Source of the DNA: an uncultured Chthoniobacterales bacterium
Lineage (GTDB): Bacteria > Verrucomicrobiota > Verrucomicrobiia > Chthoniobacterales > UBA10450
Direction: 5' to 3'
Assembly: GCA_955652155.1 (NCBI GenBank)
Contig: CATPAT010000281.1
Span: forward strand, 1-7,577
Length of the DNA: 7,577 nt
Shown: piece after piece, positions 6,241 through 7,577 of the stretch
Layout: every line of letters begins with the position of its first letter
How positions within the stretch are numbered: the first letter of the stretch is position 1
Translations under genes and position numbers: made by a program
The notes under the pieces: model-generated
What the model was told of the DNA's origin: nothing
Database searches by the model: none
What the model saw: only the letters and a program-made list of their open reading frames with translations

Positions 6241-6243
6241 ACA

Positions 6244-7577
6244 ATGAAGAAATTATCGATCCTCGTTTTGATCGCGGTCTTGTCTGCACTGGAAACGGGG
6301 CAAGCCCGGGAAGTCATCCATAAAGGCGACGTGGTCGTCGCGCCGATTAGCGGTGAAATTTCGCCTTCGCTTCTCACCTTTTTGCGTCGCGCCCTCAAGA
6401 CCGCCGAAACCAGCGGCGCGAGTGCGATCATTTTCGAAATGAACACTTACGGCGGCCGGCTCGATAGCGCGGAAGAAATCACGAGCGCGCTTAATCACGC
6501 CACCATTCCCACCTATACGTTTATTAATTCGAACGCCGGATCGGCTGGCGCTCTCGTTGCCTTGGCCACGCAGCATATTTATATGGCGCCGGTCAGCGCT
6601 ATTGGCGCGGCCGCGCCGATCTTACCAACCGGCGAAGACCTTCCCCTGACCGCGCGCGAGAAGACCATTTCCTACTGGTCCGCATTGATCCGGGGCTCCG
6701 CTCTAAAGAACGGACACAATCCGGACATCGGCGAAGCGTTCATGAACAAGGAAAAGGAAGTGAAAATCGGCGATCGGGTGATTCACGCCAAAGGGACTCT
6801 GCTCACTCTCAACATGCAGGAAGCGACGGAAAAAATAAATGGCAAGCCTTTGCTGGCCGACGGCGTCGCTGAATCGATTGTCGATCTTACAAAAAAAGCG
6901 GGCCTCAAAGGCAACGTGGTTTCGATCAAACCCACTGGCTTTGAGCAACTCGCGCTATGGCTCACCACGCTCGCTCCTTTGCTTTTGCTGGCCGGAATTG
7001 TGGGCGCTTACCTTGAATTCAAAATTCCGGGGGCAAGCTTACCGGGAATCATCTCCGCCATCTGCTTCGCGCTCTTCTTTCTCGGACATTACCTGGCCGG
7101 TCTCGCCGGTTGGGAAGTGGTCGCGCTCTTTGTTCTCGGTGTTGCTCTCGTGATCATCGAGATTCTTTTCTTCGCCCATTCCACGATCGTGTTTGGGGTG
7201 CTCGGCGTTCTGCTCATGCTCGCCTCAATGCTTTGGGCGATGATCGATCGTTATCCGGAGCAGCCATTTTTTCCGACGGGCGAAATGCTTGCCGTCCCGC
7301 TGCGCAACCTCTTCATCGCGCTCGTGGCAGCCGCGATCGTGATCGCGCTGCTCGCGAAATATCTCCCGCGCACCAGCTTCTATCGACGTTTCGCGCTCCT
7401 GACCACGAATCCGCCCGGCCCCTCATTGGCCGGCGTGCCCCGCGAATTTGCGACCGCGGTTGACCTTTCGCCGGGCACCGAAGGCATCTCGCTGTCGATC
7501 TTGCGTCCAAGCGGCAAGGCGCGTTTTGTCGACCAGATTATTGACGTGATCACGCAAGGCGAATTCATCCCGCCAAA
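6244..7577 (+). CDS. NfeD-family membrane-bound ClpP-class serine protease, cut by the window end
   Basis: This is the long form of NfeD, a membrane protease linked to envelope quality control and usually paired with an SPFH/stomatin protein. The frame runs 444 codons to the window edge without a stop. Residues 1-21 form a signal peptide (MKK, hydrophobic core, GQA). The ClpP-like domain (about 22-225) has MNTYGGRLDSA at 66-76 and GSAGALVALA at 99-108, with probable catalytic Ser100. Lys140 lies 40 residues later, matching the Ser-Lys dyad spacing known for the Pyrococcus 1510-N protease. About five hydrophobic segments follow (near 239-258, 264-288, 291-312, 316-336 and 354-374). From about 395 the C-terminal NfeD OB-fold begins, with the hallmark LRPSGKA at 420-426. 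Only the last part of that domain seems missing. The ATG at 6244 fits the signal peptide; no good Shine-Dalgarno sequence precedes it. It diverges from dnaG, so any SPFH partner would lie beyond the window. Confidence 0.93.
   Translation, partial: MKKLSILVLIAVLSALETGQAREVIHKGDVVVAPISGEISPSLLTFLRRALKTAETSGASAIIFEMNTYGGRLDSAEEITSALNHATIPTYTFINSNAGSAGALVALATQHIYMAPVSAIGAAAPILPTGEDLPLTAREKTISYWSALIRGSALKNGHNPDIGEAFMNKEKEVKIGDRVIHAKGTLLTLNMQEATEKINGKPLLADGVAESIVDLTKKAGLKGNVVSIKPTGFEQLALWLTTLAPLLLLAGIVGAYLEFKIPGASLPGIISAICFALFFLGHYLAGLAGWEVVALFVLGVALVIIEILFFAHSTIVFGVLGVLLMLASMLWAMIDRYPEQPFFPTGEMLAVPLRNLFIALVAAAIVIALLAKYLPRTSFYRRFALLTTNPPGPSLAGVPREFATAVDLSPGTEGISLSILRPSGKARFVDQIIDVITQGEFIPP

Noticed and set aside
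7013..7028. Palindrome around TTGAATTCAA in nfeD
   Set aside because: It is short, lies in the coding sequence after the first hydrophobic segment, and has no companion sites.

Overview
This window looks like a piece of chromosome from a moderately GC-rich Gram-negative bacterium, most likely a member of the Verrucomicrobia (Spartobacteria/Chthoniobacterales-like). That placement is inferred from the style of the RpoD and DnaG proteins and from an RpoD-linked small membrane protein whose N-terminal and C-terminal motifs resemble verrucomicrobial proteins. It rests on memory of protein families, not on a search. There are no rRNA, tRNA, transposase, phage or CRISPR signals, and no gene-free stretch longer than about 140 bases.

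Left part, plus strand. A possible tail of an upstream frame runs into ribD (142-1182), the bifunctional deaminase/reductase of riboflavin synthesis. After a 66-base gap containing a hairpin and a strong ribosome binding site comes a small gene (1249-1503). It encodes a secreted 84-residue glycine/tyrosine-rich protein with a histidine-rich tail. An 11-bp intrinsic terminator (1527-1564) closes it and also sits at the end of the converging minus-strand genes.

Centre, minus strand, read right to left. dnaG (primase, start near 6167) is followed by rpoD (primary sigma factor, 4311-2482). Next come a single-pass membrane protein with an anti-sigma-like layout (2477-2061) and an exported, charged, helical DUF3106-like protein (2088-1555). 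The spacings are 53 bases, 4 bases and a 28-base overlap, so the four genes look like one transcription unit. It is a macromolecular-synthesis operon extended by two envelope proteins. Each apparent start in this unit is TTG or GTG.

Right part, plus strand. A divergent gene starts at 6244 and runs off the window. It encodes a membrane-anchored NfeD/ClpP-class serine protease, missing only its C-terminal end. The short dnaG/nfeD gap must hold both promoters.

Most of the window is housekeeping. The parts least explained by known biology are the primary sigma factor coupled to an anti-sigma-like plus DUF3106-like pair, and the small Gly/Tyr protein gene bracketed by two hairpins that share a 9-base loop sequence.
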